Part shown: in pieces, positions 16,724-25,682 of the stretch
How the letters are laid out: the number at the start of each line of letters is the position of its first letter
Position numbering within the stretch: the stretch's first letter is position 1
From: a virus
Length of the DNA stretch: 64,000 nucleotides
Virus record (IMG/VR): IMGVR_UViG_3300036770_008028
Coordinates: 93,499 to 157,498 of that record
Reading direction: 5' to 3' (one strand)
The notes under the pieces: model-generated
Seen by the model: the letters and a program-made list of their open reading frames with translations, nothing else
The model's database searches: none
What the model was told of the DNA's origin: nothing
Translations under genes and position numbers: made by a program

Positions 16724-18013
16724 TCAGTCTTGATCGTCTCCGTACTCTGCCCACACACCAAATGGTGGGCTTGGGTTTTTGTTACCATGTATGATCCATA
16801 CTGTATCGCAATAATTCTCATCGCCCCAGGATCCAAATGGGTACCCATCTGTGAACACCACCAATTTCCGAGGTTCGATCTCTTCGGCTTTCATGAAGTT
16901 GAAGATCGCTTCGAAATCAGTACCACCACCGCCTTGCACGTCGTACTCTCCGATGTCTTCGAGATTGTCCGACGTGTAAACCTGGGGATTGTAGCACTGG
17001 GTATCGAAAGTAAACACATGGATACGATAGGAATCAAAACTCTCCATGATACCTTGTATCTCGCTCAAGAAGTCTCGCGCCTGCTTGTCCGAAATGGATC
17101 CGGAAGTATCGATGGCCACAGCGATGTCGATGGCATCGGTGGTCTTCATGCCTGGCATCACTGCATCTACGTGCCAACCTTTGCGACTTGAACGCAACCA
17201 GGTAAAGTCAGACTTGATGGTGCTCTCCAGTTGCATGCGGAGCAGTTCACGCCAGTTCATCTTGGGTTCAGTGAGTTGCTGGATCAGACGCTTTACACCT
17301 AGGGGCAAGTTACCGGCGTCGCAGGTCTGTGCGGCACTGAGCATGGCTTCTTTGATCTCGTCTTTGATCTTGTCACGCTCTTCCTGACTTAACTTGGGTC
17401 GACCCTTGCCTTCTTTTCCATCTTGGCCGGAACCTCCACTTTCGCCTTCGCCGTCCAAGTGCTCGTCAATCACACGATCCAGTAGATCATTGATGGAGAT
17501 TTTTTCTGCATTCTCATACAGTTCGTCGTAAATCTCTTCGGAACTCTTGCCTTCGTATTTGGAATCGTAGAGACAGGGCACCGAAGTGATGAACTCGCCC
17601 ACGCGATGTTTTTTCAAGTCACCGTTGACACAGAAGTCATTGGCGATGTTCCAGAGCTGGGGATCACGATTGCCTCGGCGACCAAAATGATCATACACAC
17701 AATGGAGCACTTCATGCCCAAACAAGAATTCAATTTCTTTTGGCTTCAGCATCTTGATGAAGCGGCTGTTGTAATAGAAATTCCTACCATCCGTGGCAGC
17801 GGTGGCGCACCATTCATCGGCATTGACCAGTTTGAGCCGTGTGGCCAGATTGCCAAAAAACGAAGCACGGAGCAACATGCCCACACGGGCAGTGACCAGC
17901 AGTTCGCGTACCTCTCGATCCAGTTTGGGATCCATGGGACCGATGAGATTGGCAAAACGCTTGGCATCGTCCTTGTTGACAGTATCCGTGGCAGTGGCAT
18001 GTAAAACAGTCAT
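16724..18013 (-). CDS. Metallopeptidase-like/VWA-domain protein (DUF2201-type)
   Basis: 429 aa from ATG 18013, which has AAAGGAG 6 bases upstream; earlier in-frame starts lie in the promoter. Two domains: an N-terminal zincin-like part with HEVLH (H100, E101, H104) and a C-terminal von Willebrand A domain with the metal site DTSGS near residue 300 and FTDG near the end. Between them lies a charged Gly/Lys/Glu linker. Such proteins work with MoxR-type AAA ATPases in protein remodelling or maturation. A MoxR-type ATPase gene lies at 19561-20652. Read from a strong sigma-70 promoter (18039-18067), so probably early. Confidence 0.85.
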   Translation of the reverse strand: MTVLHATATDTVNKDDAKRFANLIGPMDPKLDREVRELLVTARVGMLLRASFFGNLATRLKLVNADEWCATAATDGRNFYYNSRFIKMLKPKEIEFLFGHEVLHCVYDHFGRRGNRDPQLWNIANDFCVNGDLKKHRVGEFITSVPCLYDSKYEGKSSEEIYDELYENAEKISINDLLDRVIDEHLDGEGESGGSGQDGKEGKGRPKLSQEERDKIKDEIKEAMLSAAQTCDAGNLPLGVKRLIQQLTEPKMNWRELLRMQLESTIKSDFTWLRSSRKGWHVDAVMPGMKTTDAIDIAVAIDTSGSISDKQARDFLSEIQGIMESFDSYRIHVFTFDTQCYNPQVYTSDNLEDIGEYDVQGGGGTDFEAIFNFMKAEEIEPRKLVVFTDGYPFGSWGDENYCDTVWIIHGNKNPSPPFGVWAEYGDDQD

Positions 18014-18038
18014 ATCGGCTCCTTTAAGCATTTCTACT

Positions 18039-18067
18039 ATTATATATGAATGGTATTTTTCGGTCAA
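18039..18067 (-). promoter_or_regulatory. Sigma-70-like promoter for the VWA gene
   Basis: TTGACC (18062-18067), 17-base spacer, perfect TATAAT (18039-18044) on the minus strand, 26 bases before the start codon. Confidence 0.85.
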
Positions 18068-18122
18068 CCTTGCAGCATGAGAAATTTTGCAGGCCATGAC
18101 ATGGTCATCAAATACATAAAGC

Positions 18123-19277
18123 ATGATCACAGTGGAAAATTTGTATTGGGTGTTATTTGAGCAGTTGCTCAAGCCAGTAGGGCTTGATTGTTTTTATTAC
18201 TACCCTTTTGGAACCCAAAACAATCTCAGCAGGACGAACGAGTTCATAGTTCCGAGGTGTTTTAAAGAGCAACATCATGTGCTGTTTCATTTTGATCAAG
18301 AGCCATTGTGGCAAAACAATCTGGGATATCTTTATGATAAATTGGGCTACGAAGCATGGTCTCAAAAACTGATGAGAGTGTTGGCCAACAGCGAACATTC
18401 GCAGATTAAAAAAGACATCTGTCGAGATCGTGGTCATCTGGATTGGTATTTTTTCTTCCATGGATTTGCGGCACTGGCATGGTACAATGACAGCCAGTTC
18501 ATCCTAGATCAAGAACCGATCTCCAAGGTATTTCTCTCATTGAATCATTTAATCAGAGATAAAAGATCGTATCGTATCGCCCTGCTGGCCAGACTGGCGC
18601 ACCGAAAGATACTGCATCATGGAGCCATCAGTTTTCATGCCACCAGGTCCGAAGTTGATCTAGAGGCTGCTCAAGAGCACAGCCTACTGACCGATAAAGA
18701 TAGGTCCATGCTGACAGATCTGCCCGATCTCCCCATGATATTGGATCCAGTTGAACCCAGCGGATCGATGAGCGCACAATTTGGTCATGCTGAATACAAA
18801 ATGTGGCAGAGTGCTTTTGTGCATTTGGTGAATGAAACGGTGTTTTATGAGCCCAAACTTCACCTAACAGAAAAAATCTTCAAACCCATAACCTGTCTAA
18901 GACCTTTTGTGTTGGCGGCTGCGCCCGGAAATTTGGCCTATCTTCGCAGTTATGGGTTTTTGACATTTTCTGACTGGATCGACGAGTCCTATGATCAGGA
19001 AACAGATCATGACAAACGACTCGACATGATCGCCGATGAATTGCAAAAACTCTGTTCACTGTCAATACCACAGTTGCAACGCATGTTGGATGATATGATG
19101 CCGATCTTGCAGCACAACAAGCAACATCTGTTTACAAATTTCCGACGCATCATAGTTAACGAACTGGTGGACAATTTTGACGCCTGTGTTCGGATCTGGA
19201 ACAATGGCCGGGTAGACGGCAGGCAGCGGCCTTGTATTCCCGATGTCGACTCGGTCAAACGATTGCTCCTGGCATAA
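18123..19277 (+). CDS. Glycosyltransferase-like protein of the LTEK phage family
   Basis: 384 aa. Family core KLHLTEKIFKPITCLRPFV, then GNLAYLRSYGFLTFSDWIDESYDQETDHDKR. The N-terminal half has HVLFHFDQEPLW and WYFFFHGFAALAWYN, closest to the 9606-10694 protein. The TEK/PFV region is the likely donor-sugar site by analogy to GT-B enzymes. It is an isolated plus-strand gene inserted among minus-strand genes: divergent from the VWA gene and convergent with the 79-aa gene after it, whose stop lies one base beyond its own. Substrate not known. Confidence 0.7.
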   Translation: MITVENLYWVLFEQLLKPVGLDCFYYYPFGTQNNLSRTNEFIVPRCFKEQHHVLFHFDQEPLWQNNLGYLYDKLGYEAWSQKLMRVLANSEHSQIKKDICRDRGHLDWYFFFHGFAALAWYNDSQFILDQEPISKVFLSLNHLIRDKRSYRIALLARLAHRKILHHGAISFHATRSEVDLEAAQEHSLLTDKDRSMLTDLPDLPMILDPVEPSGSMSAQFGHAEYKMWQSAFVHLVNETVFYEPKLHLTEKIFKPITCLRPFVLAAAPGNLAYLRSYGFLTFSDWIDESYDQETDHDKRLDMIADELQKLCSLSIPQLQRMLDDMMPILQHNKQHLFTNFRRIIVNELVDNFDACVRIWNNGRVDGRQRPCIPDVDSVKRLLLA

Positions 19278-19517
19278 TTATCTTTGATATTTGAGACCAA
19301 AAATCATGGCATCATGTGGGTCGCGGAAATGGAAATCAATGATCCAGACGTTGCCTTGGGTATCCGGCGTCGATGCTGTGACGAATTGCCATCTTCGGTT
19401 CTTTCCGGGATAACCAAAATCTGATGCGACTTTTGCAAGTAAATCTTTTACTTCGCCGTGGCTGTATGGTCTGAACTCGATACGCACCACAGATGTAGGG
19501 AGGGCAGGATCCGACAT
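19278..19517 (-). CDS. Small phage protein with [16 protein letters not shown] end
   Basis: 79 aa. The end, [21 protein letters not shown], has the same form as the ends of the small proteins at 14529, 45644 and 45907. The pattern resembles a short fold that pairs a beta-strand with a helix containing Asp-Ala. No catalytic motif. The gene is convergent with the glycosyltransferase-like gene and lies 43 bases beyond the stop of the MoxR-type gene. Confidence 0.65.
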   Translation of the reverse strand: MSDPALPTSVVRIEFRPYSHGEVKDLLAKVASDFGYPGKNRRWQFVTASTPDTQGNVWIIDFHFRDPHDAMIFGLKYQR

Positions 19518-19560
19518 AGCCCTATGTCCGCTTGCGCGATGGACCCTGCCCTATTGACAC

Positions 19561-20652
19561 TTACGAGTTGGCCTGCAGGATGTACTTGCCGTAACGCTGA
19601 TGGAACTCGTCAAAATTCTTGAGCTTGGTGGGCTGGAATGGCAGGTTGTAGGTTGTGAGCGCGATGCGAGCACCCATCACCACCAGCTCGGTCTCGAAGT
19701 TCTTCATCATGTAGCCGAAGAAATTATCCGCCATGGCATGGAACTCTTTGTCTGTGACCTTGCGGACCTCCAAGGCATCTTTGAGTTCATAGCACAATGA
19801 AATCACCAGGCTGTACATGGCCGAAACTTCTTTGACCTGCAGTTCTTTTTCTTTGCCCGACAGAATGTCTTCTGGCTGTGGCAGTTTGCCGGAGATCTTG
19901 CGATGTGCCTGGAATTTCACTGCCAAGCCCTCGCCCACTGTACCAGCGATCAAGTCAGTGGCCGAAGCATCATCGAGGTCCTCGTCCTCTAGCAGTTCGC
20001 TCACAAAGGTCCATGAACGTGGTGTAGCGAATGCACGGCTGGACGATTTAGCATCGAAGTCGTAGAGGTCCTGCTTGGCGAAACTCAAGTATCCGACCAC
20101 GTCTTTGTGGATGCCGTTGAGCACAGCCCACTCTTGCCAGACTGCAAAGTCAGGACGCATCTCCACATGGACGAAACGATTGGCCAAGGGCGTGGGCATG
20201 CGATAGGTAACACCCTTGTCAGATTCACGGTTGCCCGCGGCGATCATCACAACATTGTCGGGCATGCGGTATTTGCCGATGCGTCGGTTCAGCACCAACT
20301 GATAGGCCGCGGCCTGTACCGCAGGTGCCGCCGAGTTCATCTCGTCCATGAACAACACCACCACAGGATACTGGCTGGCCAGTTCATCGTCGGGCAAGTC
20401 GATGGGCGGCGCCCAGTCCATCTTGCCTAACTCTTTGTTGAAGAACGGAATACCACGGATGTCGGTTGGGTCCATCTGTCCCAGGCGCAGATCGATCATG
20501 AAGCCGCCCAGTTCCTGGGTGATATCGGCCACTACCTCGCTCTTGCCGATACCGGGAGGCCCCCACAGGAACATGGGTCGTTTTTTGTTGAAACACTTTT
20601 TGATTGCTCGGCGGGCACCAATCGCAGTAACGGTGCGGGTTTCTACGGACAC
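19561..20652 (-). CDS. MoxR-type AAA+ ATPase
   Basis: 363 aa from GTG 20652, which has AAAGGA 8 bases upstream; the alternative TTG at 20688 lies inside the promoter. Walker A GPPGIGKS at about residues 31-38, Walker B VVLFMDEMNSA near residue 100, and GNRESDKGVTYRMPTPLANRFVH with the sensor 1 and arginine-finger region. MoxR ATPases partner VWA proteins to remodel or insert metal cofactors in target proteins; the VWA partner is at 16724-18013. The two are separated by three other features, which is unusual, as the genes are usually adjacent. Read from its own promoter at 20691-20719. Confidence 0.88.
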   Translation of the reverse strand: MSVETRTVTAIGARRAIKKCFNKKRPMFLWGPPGIGKSEVVADITQELGGFMIDLRLGQMDPTDIRGIPFFNKELGKMDWAPPIDLPDDELASQYPVVVLFMDEMNSAAPAVQAAAYQLVLNRRIGKYRMPDNVVMIAAGNRESDKGVTYRMPTPLANRFVHVEMRPDFAVWQEWAVLNGIHKDVVGYLSFAKQDLYDFDAKSSSRAFATPRSWTFVSELLEDEDLDDASATDLIAGTVGEGLAVKFQAHRKISGKLPQPEDILSGKEKELQVKEVSAMYSLVISLCYELKDALEVRKVTDKEFHAMADNFFGYMMKNFETELVVMGARIALTTYNLPFQPTKLKNFDEFHQRYGKYILQANS

Positions 20653-20690
20653 AGGGCTTTTCCTTTCGATCGTTGACTTACTGTACAATC

Positions 20691-20719
20691 ATTGTACGAT
20701 ATAACAATTTAGTGGTCAA
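20691..20719 (-). promoter_or_regulatory. Sigma-70-like promoter with palindrome over the -10
   Basis: TTGACC (20714-20719), 17-base spacer, TACAAT (20691-20696) on the minus strand. The perfect inverted repeat GTACAATCATTGTAC (20683-20697) covers the -10 and the start region, so it could be a repressor operator. Confidence 0.75.
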
Positions 20720-20739
20720 GTCTAGCGATATCGAGAGGT

Positions 20740-20759
20740 TAGTAGGTGCTTACCTACTA
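20740..20759. repeat. 8-bp hairpin TAGTAGGT/ACCTACTA
   Basis: Inverted repeat with a 4-base loop overlapping the stop of the radical SAM gene at 20757. No U-run follows on either strand, so it is not a clear terminator. Its arms share GTAGGT...ACCTAC with the terminator stem of the ncRNA at 49346. Confidence 0.55.
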
Positions 20760-21983
20760 GTAGCGTCCCTGTAGTTCCGGGATCAGTGCATCCAGGCTGG
20801 TGGACCGGATGGTATCATAACTACGTATTATGTCCTGCATCTGCGCCCATGCAGGATCAACAACTGCTTGCTGGCAGTGAGCCAGCATGGCTTGTACGCA
20901 TTCCATAGATCGATGCCAATCTGATACACAGCGAAAGTTGCTTTGTCTGGACTGGACCAATTTCGCAGCCCTAGTCAACCTTTCGATAGACAACTGGATG
21001 AGATCTGTGGGCAAATTGGCCACTGCCAGCGAACGGGGCCACATGATATATTCTAGGCTGTGGCGAAGTCCCCGTTCGCTGGCAAAATCGATCAGACGAT
21101 CTACAGCCAACACATTGAGTCCGTACAGCACTGTGTGCAGATCCATGTCGGGAAATCTAAGTTGACATGCGTCTACAAATTGCATTTTTTTTTGCCAATT
21201 GCTGGGATATCTCAGATATTCGTCCAGGGCACCGTGACCATCCACGCTGACAGTGATTGAGACCTTCTGGAACTGATCCAACAAGTCCATGAAAGACTCT
21301 TTGACATTCACACCATTGGTGGTAATTATCAGTCTTATATGTTGACTATGACCTTGATCCACACACCACCCTAGATAGTCATGCAATGGTCTACTGATGG
21401 TGGGCTCGCCGCCAGCCAAATTGATCCATTGCAGTTGTGGGGTGATCAGTTTTAGTCTATCGAGATCGTCTACAGTGAGCGAAAACACCTGATCTGTTCC
21501 AGCGGTCACAGCAAATCTTGATTTTTCGTGGATAGGCCAGCCAAGTCGATCGTAATCTTTTTTGATACTGCGGCTGTAATTGGGATTGCAAGTGATACAG
21601 CGCAATTGGCATAGATTGCCGCAACTGAGATTGAGTCCCTGGATCAGTGATCTGGACTCAATGTTATCGATCAAATGCTGCATATCAATATCATCGACCT
21701 CGTTCCGACCTAGATACCGAAGGTTGCGACGTTGGCGCATGCTGGTTTTTCCATCGGCTTCATTGCGCCAACACAGATCGCATTCGGGCACCGCATCGCC
21801 GTTGATAAATCTCCTACGGAGATCGACCATGTATCCGCCGTACCAGTGTTGATCAAGACCAACGGAACGGCTGTCGTTGTGCTGCACTAAACTTTGATTC
21901 TCTTTGCAACATAGACCATACTTGAATTCCGGATTGATCCATATTTCATACCATGGCACTGAGCAAATGCGCTTGGCAGTCAT
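20757..21983 (-). CDS. Radical SAM protein, twitch/SPASM-like
   Basis: 408 aa. CQLRCITC at residues 125-132 binds the 4Fe-4S cluster and SAM; AGGEPTISR is the GGEP motif. N-terminal VPWYEIWINPEFKYGLCC and CDLCW pairs repeat the layout of the radical SAM proteins at the window start. It ends a coupled minus-strand run that begins with the ABC transporter (26638), the PP-loop protein and the Asp/Asn-hydroxylase-like protein. The overlap with the hydroxylase gene (4 bases) suggests that both act on the same product. The 3' end has a hairpin at the stop codon. Confidence 0.87.
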   Translation of the reverse strand: MTAKRICSVPWYEIWINPEFKYGLCCKENQSLVQHNDSRSVGLDQHWYGGYMVDLRRRFINGDAVPECDLCWRNEADGKTSMRQRRNLRYLGRNEVDDIDMQHLIDNIESRSLIQGLNLSCGNLCQLRCITCNPNYSRSIKKDYDRLGWPIHEKSRFAVTAGTDQVFSLTVDDLDRLKLITPQLQWINLAGGEPTISRPLHDYLGWCVDQGHSQHIRLIITTNGVNVKESFMDLLDQFQKVSITVSVDGHGALDEYLRYPSNWQKKMQFVDACQLRFPDMDLHTVLYGLNVLAVDRLIDFASERGLRHSLEYIMWPRSLAVANLPTDLIQLSIERLTRAAKLVQSRQSNFRCVSDWHRSMECVQAMLAHCQQAVVDPAWAQMQDIIRSYDTIRSTSLDALIPELQGRY

Positions 21984-22726
21984 TGATCAAACCATTGTTG
22001 TTTGACGCTGCAGTTCGTCATGTGCAACAGTTCTGCGTTCAGGCTGTGCCGATCGATCCGACCAACCAACACGTAACGAGTCCAACTGTCGGTATTGATC
22101 ACGCTGTGCAGCCAGGTCTGATTGTTCACCAAGTAGATGTACCCGCATCTGTGTTGCAGGTAACCCGCTGGCCAAAATTTCAGATTGGCTGCGCAAGGGT
22201 TCAACGGCATCCAGAAATATTCCATAGTGGTGGTTCCCTGGACTTTGGGATCTCGATGAGGTTGTATCCAACCTCCTGGTGCCAAGGCCTTGACATCTGC
22301 CCAGTGAAGGCGTATGCCTAATTCGCGCATGCGTTCGCGGATGTCTTGACACACTTCGGGATGCAACCGTGGACGGACAACTTCTGCTGGCATTTGTGTG
22401 CCGGAAATCTGAGCCGCCAGGGCAGGATAGTGGTCACGGAGAATAGCACATTGTTGCCAGCCTTTTTGGTGCTCGGTTGCGAACCATGAACGCCCTTGCG
22501 ACTGATTGTGTAATCTACGATTCTGTTGTTCTGCGATTTCGTCAAACAATACGTGGTGTTCTTGTTCCAGAATCTTAGCACTGTGGTGAGTATCGAATTT
22601 GATGGGCAGTTCAACCCAGGGAATGTCAGTTCTATACCAAAAGGTTTCTGGATCCCACGACCACACTCCGGTAGGCCGGTAGCCGGGAAAATCTGCTGCA
22701 TGGAAATCTGCGGTGTATTGATTCAT
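21980..22726 (-). CDS. Aspartyl/asparaginyl beta-hydroxylase-like 2OG oxygenase
   Basis: 248 aa from ATG 22726, which overlaps the upstream stop (ATGA). LAPGGWIQPHRD supplies the H-x-D iron ligands and NNQTWLHSVINTDSWTRYVLVGRI supplies the distal His and the Arg for 2-oxoglutarate, the layout of the Asp/Asn hydroxylase branch. Such enzymes hydroxylate peptides, amino acids or small molecules with Fe(II) and 2-oxoglutarate. Its tight pairing with a radical SAM gene and a PP-loop gene suggests a small biosynthetic or peptide-tailoring pathway. The target is unknown. Confidence 0.8.
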   Translation of the reverse strand: MNQYTADFHAADFPGYRPTGVWSWDPETFWYRTDIPWVELPIKFDTHHSAKILEQEHHVLFDEIAEQQNRRLHNQSQGRSWFATEHQKGWQQCAILRDHYPALAAQISGTQMPAEVVRPRLHPEVCQDIRERMRELGIRLHWADVKALAPGGWIQPHRDPKVQGTTTMEYFWMPLNPCAANLKFWPAGYLQHRCGYIYLVNNQTWLHSVINTDSWTRYVLVGRIDRHSLNAELLHMTNCSVKQQWFDQ

Positions 22727-23193
22727 GAGCGCTCGGCACACCATTGCCAGAATGGCGTGGTAAAGTCCATGCTCCAGATGCCATTCAACCTTAGTTGAGT
22801 GGCTCCGGCATATATGGGGTCGATATGGATACCGCGTGCGGACATGTCGTTGACCCAGGCCTCCGGCATGCTGTGGCGGAATGTGCCCGCGCCATACAAA
22901 AGATGTTCCAGGCGTATACTGGCTATCTCGATGTCCATGATTTCAACATAATGATCTATAATATCGTCCTGGTCCAGCACTAGATCCTGATCTGTTTTGT
23001 CTCGCATGATCAATTGCAAACGATTGACAGATTGTAAATCAGCATCATAGGCTAGTATCTGGCATTCTTGACACTGCGAATACGGGCTGGCCCACAGCAG
23101 ACGCTGTGCTAACCGCTGACCATTGAGCCAAACTTCGACGGTTGGTCTGCGACGGCCATAATGGAACTGCAAGAAAAATTTGATTGTTGTCAT
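22723..23193 (-). CDS. Conserved phage beta-sandwich-like protein
   Basis: 156 aa. Strand-rich N-terminal half (KFFLQFHYGRRRPTVEVWLNGQRLAQ) and a central DDIIDHYVEIMDIEIASIRLEHLLYGAGTFRHSM segment, then WVNDMSARGIHI and LNGIWSMDFTTPFWQWC. It resembles conserved T4-like phage proteins with a carbohydrate-binding-module appearance, but I cannot assign a fold firmly. Coupled with the hydroxylase gene (ATGA) and 20 bases from the PP-loop gene. Confidence 0.7.
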   Translation of the reverse strand: MTTIKFFLQFHYGRRRPTVEVWLNGQRLAQRLLWASPYSQCQECQILAYDADLQSVNRLQLIMRDKTDQDLVLDQDDIIDHYVEIMDIEIASIRLEHLLYGAGTFRHSMPEAWVNDMSARGIHIDPIYAGATQLRLNGIWSMDFTTPFWQWCAERS

Positions 23194-23213
23194 CGATAAT
23201 CACTGTGTGGCAC

Positions 23214-24338
23214 TTACTTAGCGTGTGATAGATGTCTGAGATTTGATGCCAGAGGCCTCACAGGATACCAATCACTCAGTATGACTGGCAACCAATCACT
23301 ATCTCGCTGGTGTGGCACAGCAATTTTCGTAATCGTTTCTATGTCGCGCAATCCTTGTTGCCAGACTCCAAGTTCACTGCTGTTTTTATCATGGATGAGG
23401 TTTTTGGCTGACATACTTTCGGGACTGTTTGGATTTTGCGCGACTCGTGACTTAAGCCATCCCTGCCGCGCGCTGCTGTTGTCTACACAGGTTCGGCCCA
23501 TGGCTCGGTTCCACACTTCATATTGCCAGTCCAGACATTGGTTACCTTGCACTTTGTGGAAATGATCAAACCCGTCAGGACCCATGACCATTATCATATT
23601 TTCAAAATGATCTATGGCCATGTGACACTGAGCCACGTGCAAATCGGTCAGATCATTGGTCATGTAGAAGAATTCGCAATCGGTATTCATGTACTGATAC
23701 ATTCCGGCATCAACACCGAAATTGTACCATGTACCGTCGGCAAGCAGCACCCGAGGTTTGTCGTGAGCCCAGATATCAGCGCGTCGGCTGTGTTGGTCAA
23801 TGATCCGGGCAGTGCTAGATATATGATTTTGTAAAAAATATCTATGCATTTTTGGATACATAATGCTGCAGCCAGGACTGAAAATCCAATCTTCCCCTAG
23901 ATCACAGTATACCGAAGCAAAATGCCAGTGGTTGACAGGTACATGATTTACCACAAGTTTGGGCATGTGCTGTTGTTTTACCTGATGTGCGTAAGATACC
24001 GCACTGTGGATTTCGGGATCATCAAACCACTGCCGATCATAGATCACCACCTCATCCAAGGCGATGCCATTGGCAACGAAGGCATCCAACACAGTGGTAC
24101 TGTCCCATCCCCCGCTGAACCATAGAGTCAACCAATCATATCGGTCGCGCAGTTGCAGGCAACGCTGTCGAAGTAGGTCTTGCCATGTCGCAGACGGTCT
24201 TGCAAAATTGCACTGCCCAAATGTGGAGCGTAAAAAATTGAAACGTATACGAGATACATCTCCTTGTGCCTCTCGGAAAGCATCTATCTTGCTATGTGTA
24301 CGATAATTTCCCACCTCATAATAAAGTTCCTGTATCAT
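23214..24338 (-). CDS. PP-loop ATPase (asparagine synthase/QueC superfamily)
   Basis: 374 aa. WLTLWFSGGWDSTTVLDAF contains the PP-loop SGGxDS at about residues 75-80, which binds ATP and adenylates an acid or amide. The following DEVVIYDRQWFDDPEIH strand fits the HUP fold. The protein is larger than QueC and lacks its zinc cysteines, so it is not QueC; amide-bond formation or thiolation by adenylation is the likely chemistry. Its ATG overlaps the permease stop (ATGA), so it is translated with the ABC transporter. The imported compound may be its substrate, by inference. Confidence 0.8.
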   Translation of the reverse strand: MIQELYYEVGNYRTHSKIDAFREAQGDVSRIRFNFLRSTFGQCNFARPSATWQDLLRQRCLQLRDRYDWLTLWFSGGWDSTTVLDAFVANGIALDEVVIYDRQWFDDPEIHSAVSYAHQVKQQHMPKLVVNHVPVNHWHFASVYCDLGEDWIFSPGCSIMYPKMHRYFLQNHISSTARIIDQHSRRADIWAHDKPRVLLADGTWYNFGVDAGMYQYMNTDCEFFYMTNDLTDLHVAQCHMAIDHFENMIMVMGPDGFDHFHKVQGNQCLDWQYEVWNRAMGRTCVDNSSARQGWLKSRVAQNPNSPESMSAKNLIHDKNSSELGVWQQGLRDIETITKIAVPHQRDSDWLPVILSDWYPVRPLASNLRHLSHAK

Positions 24339-25084
24339 CTACGTGGTATCAATCTTGAAAATGACCATGACATGATGCCACCCAAAATCATGATCATGAG
24401 CAGGCACGCGTAGACCTCTAGGTGATCGAATCTTCCCTTGAAGTCATACATCAAGGTACCAATGCCAATGTGTCCACCCACTGTGCCAAACACTATTTCG
24501 ACCGCAAACAGGATGCGCCACAGGAACATGAAATAGGTTTTGCTCAATGACACCAATCCCGGCAGCATGCTGGGCACATAGACCTTGATCACTGCCTGCC
24601 ACGGCGTGAGTCTTAGGTCACGTATCTGTCGGCTCCATGTGTCGTGACTGATGGTCACTAAGCTGTACACACTAGGCAAAAAAACCCAAAGCACGCCCCA
24701 TGTCATGAGGGTGAAAATCAGGCTCTGTGAAAATCCAAAGAAGATCAAAAAAACCGGTAACCAACTCATGGTCGGGGTGGGTCCCAGCATATCACAAAAA
24801 TTTATGGTGAGCCGTCGGGCAAATTTGTTAGGGTATGTGGCCAGTACAATGACCAACATAAGAATCGACACCATGGCAAATGATACCACTGTCATCCAAA
24901 CGCTGTTTGCCACTGCCTCTAGAAATTGCACCCTGCCCAGCATTTCAACCAGTTTTATCAGTACCAAATGTAGATGCGGCCACAGCAGCTGATTGTCTAC
25001 CACCCATGCTGTGGTCTGCCACAGCATGGCCAGCAGTAGCAGCATGGCCAGTCTAGTCTGAAAGGTATTGTTTGACATGGTCAT
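24335..25084 (-). CDS. ABC transporter permease (SsuC/TauC type)
   Basis: 249 aa with about six membrane spans. The permease/ATPase contact loop lies in RDLRLTPWQAVIKVYVPSMLPGLV, a degenerate EAA motif typical of the sulfonate/nitrate/thiamine-precursor family. A GGHIGIGTLMYDFKG segment precedes the last spans. Overlaps the ATPase gene by 32 bases and the PP-loop gene by 4. Forms one importer with the two genes upstream. A full ABC importer is unusual for a phage. Confidence 0.88.
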   Translation of the reverse strand: MTMSNNTFQTRLAMLLLLAMLWQTTAWVVDNQLLWPHLHLVLIKLVEMLGRVQFLEAVANSVWMTVVSFAMVSILMLVIVLATYPNKFARRLTINFCDMLGPTPTMSWLPVFLIFFGFSQSLIFTLMTWGVLWVFLPSVYSLVTISHDTWSRQIRDLRLTPWQAVIKVYVPSMLPGLVSLSKTYFMFLWRILFAVEIVFGTVGGHIGIGTLMYDFKGRFDHLEVYACLLMIMILGGIMSWSFSRLIPRR

Positions 25085-25682
25085 AGGTGATTTGTTCCGG
25101 TCGGAGTTTGATCAATGAGTCTGGGGTCAGCATGCAGCAGTGATCCGACAGCAAAGCGGCCTCGTCGATGTTGTGTGTGATCCATAGCACTCCTAAATTT
25201 TGTTCCCTGACCAATCTACGGAAGTCATCTGCTATGGTCATCGCAGTGAAACTATCCAGATGATTCAACGGTTCATCGCACAGCAGCAGTTCTGCTCCAC
25301 GATATATAGATCTCAACAACACAAAGCGCTGCCGTTGACCACCGCTGATCTCGTCAGGTCTGCGATCGATCAGCGGTGTAAGTTTCCAGCGCTCCGCCAC
25401 TGTGGTCCAGGCTTCATTGACCTTGGCCAGCAGGAAATTTTGTTTCACGGTCATCCAGGGAAACAGTTGATTGTCTCCCTGGTACACACTGTGCAAGATT
25501 GGCTTGCCTATGATTCGACCTTGGTGTGCAAGGTCACCTCTGATGGACTCCAACAAGGTAGTTTTGCCCACCCCACTGCGGCCCATCAGTACCAGAATTT
25601 CTCCTGGCCTGATTTCGAGGTCAACCTGCGGTAGGCAAGCCACACCCTGCCGCAAGGGTTGAAAACCTTCAAGACGTATCAC
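25053..25682 (-). CDS. ABC transporter ATP-binding protein (SsuB/TauB type)
   Basis: 209 aa from GTG 25682, in a GTGA overlap with the binding-protein stop; a longer in-frame start at 25721 would run deep into that gene. Walker A GRSGVGKTT, signature ISGGQRQRF, Walker B LLLCDEPLNHLD and the H-loop LWITHNIDEA are all present, so it should be active. It powers import through the permease encoded next. Slightly shorter than most SsuB/TauB proteins. Confidence 0.92.
   Translation of the reverse strand: MIRLEGFQPLRQGVACLPQVDLEIRPGEILVLMGRSGVGKTTLLESIRGDLAHQGRIIGKPILHSVYQGDNQLFPWMTVKQNFLLAKVNEAWTTVAERWKLTPLIDRRPDEISGGQRQRFVLLRSIYRGAELLLCDEPLNHLDSFTAMTIADDFRRLVREQNLGVLWITHNIDEAALLSDHCCMLTPDSLIKLRPEQITYDHVKQYLSD

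Noticed and set aside
23214-24338. Assignment of the PP-loop protein as QueC
   Set aside because: It has the SGGxDS loop but is 374 aa, lacks the QueC zinc cysteines, and sits in another operon far from queD/queE.
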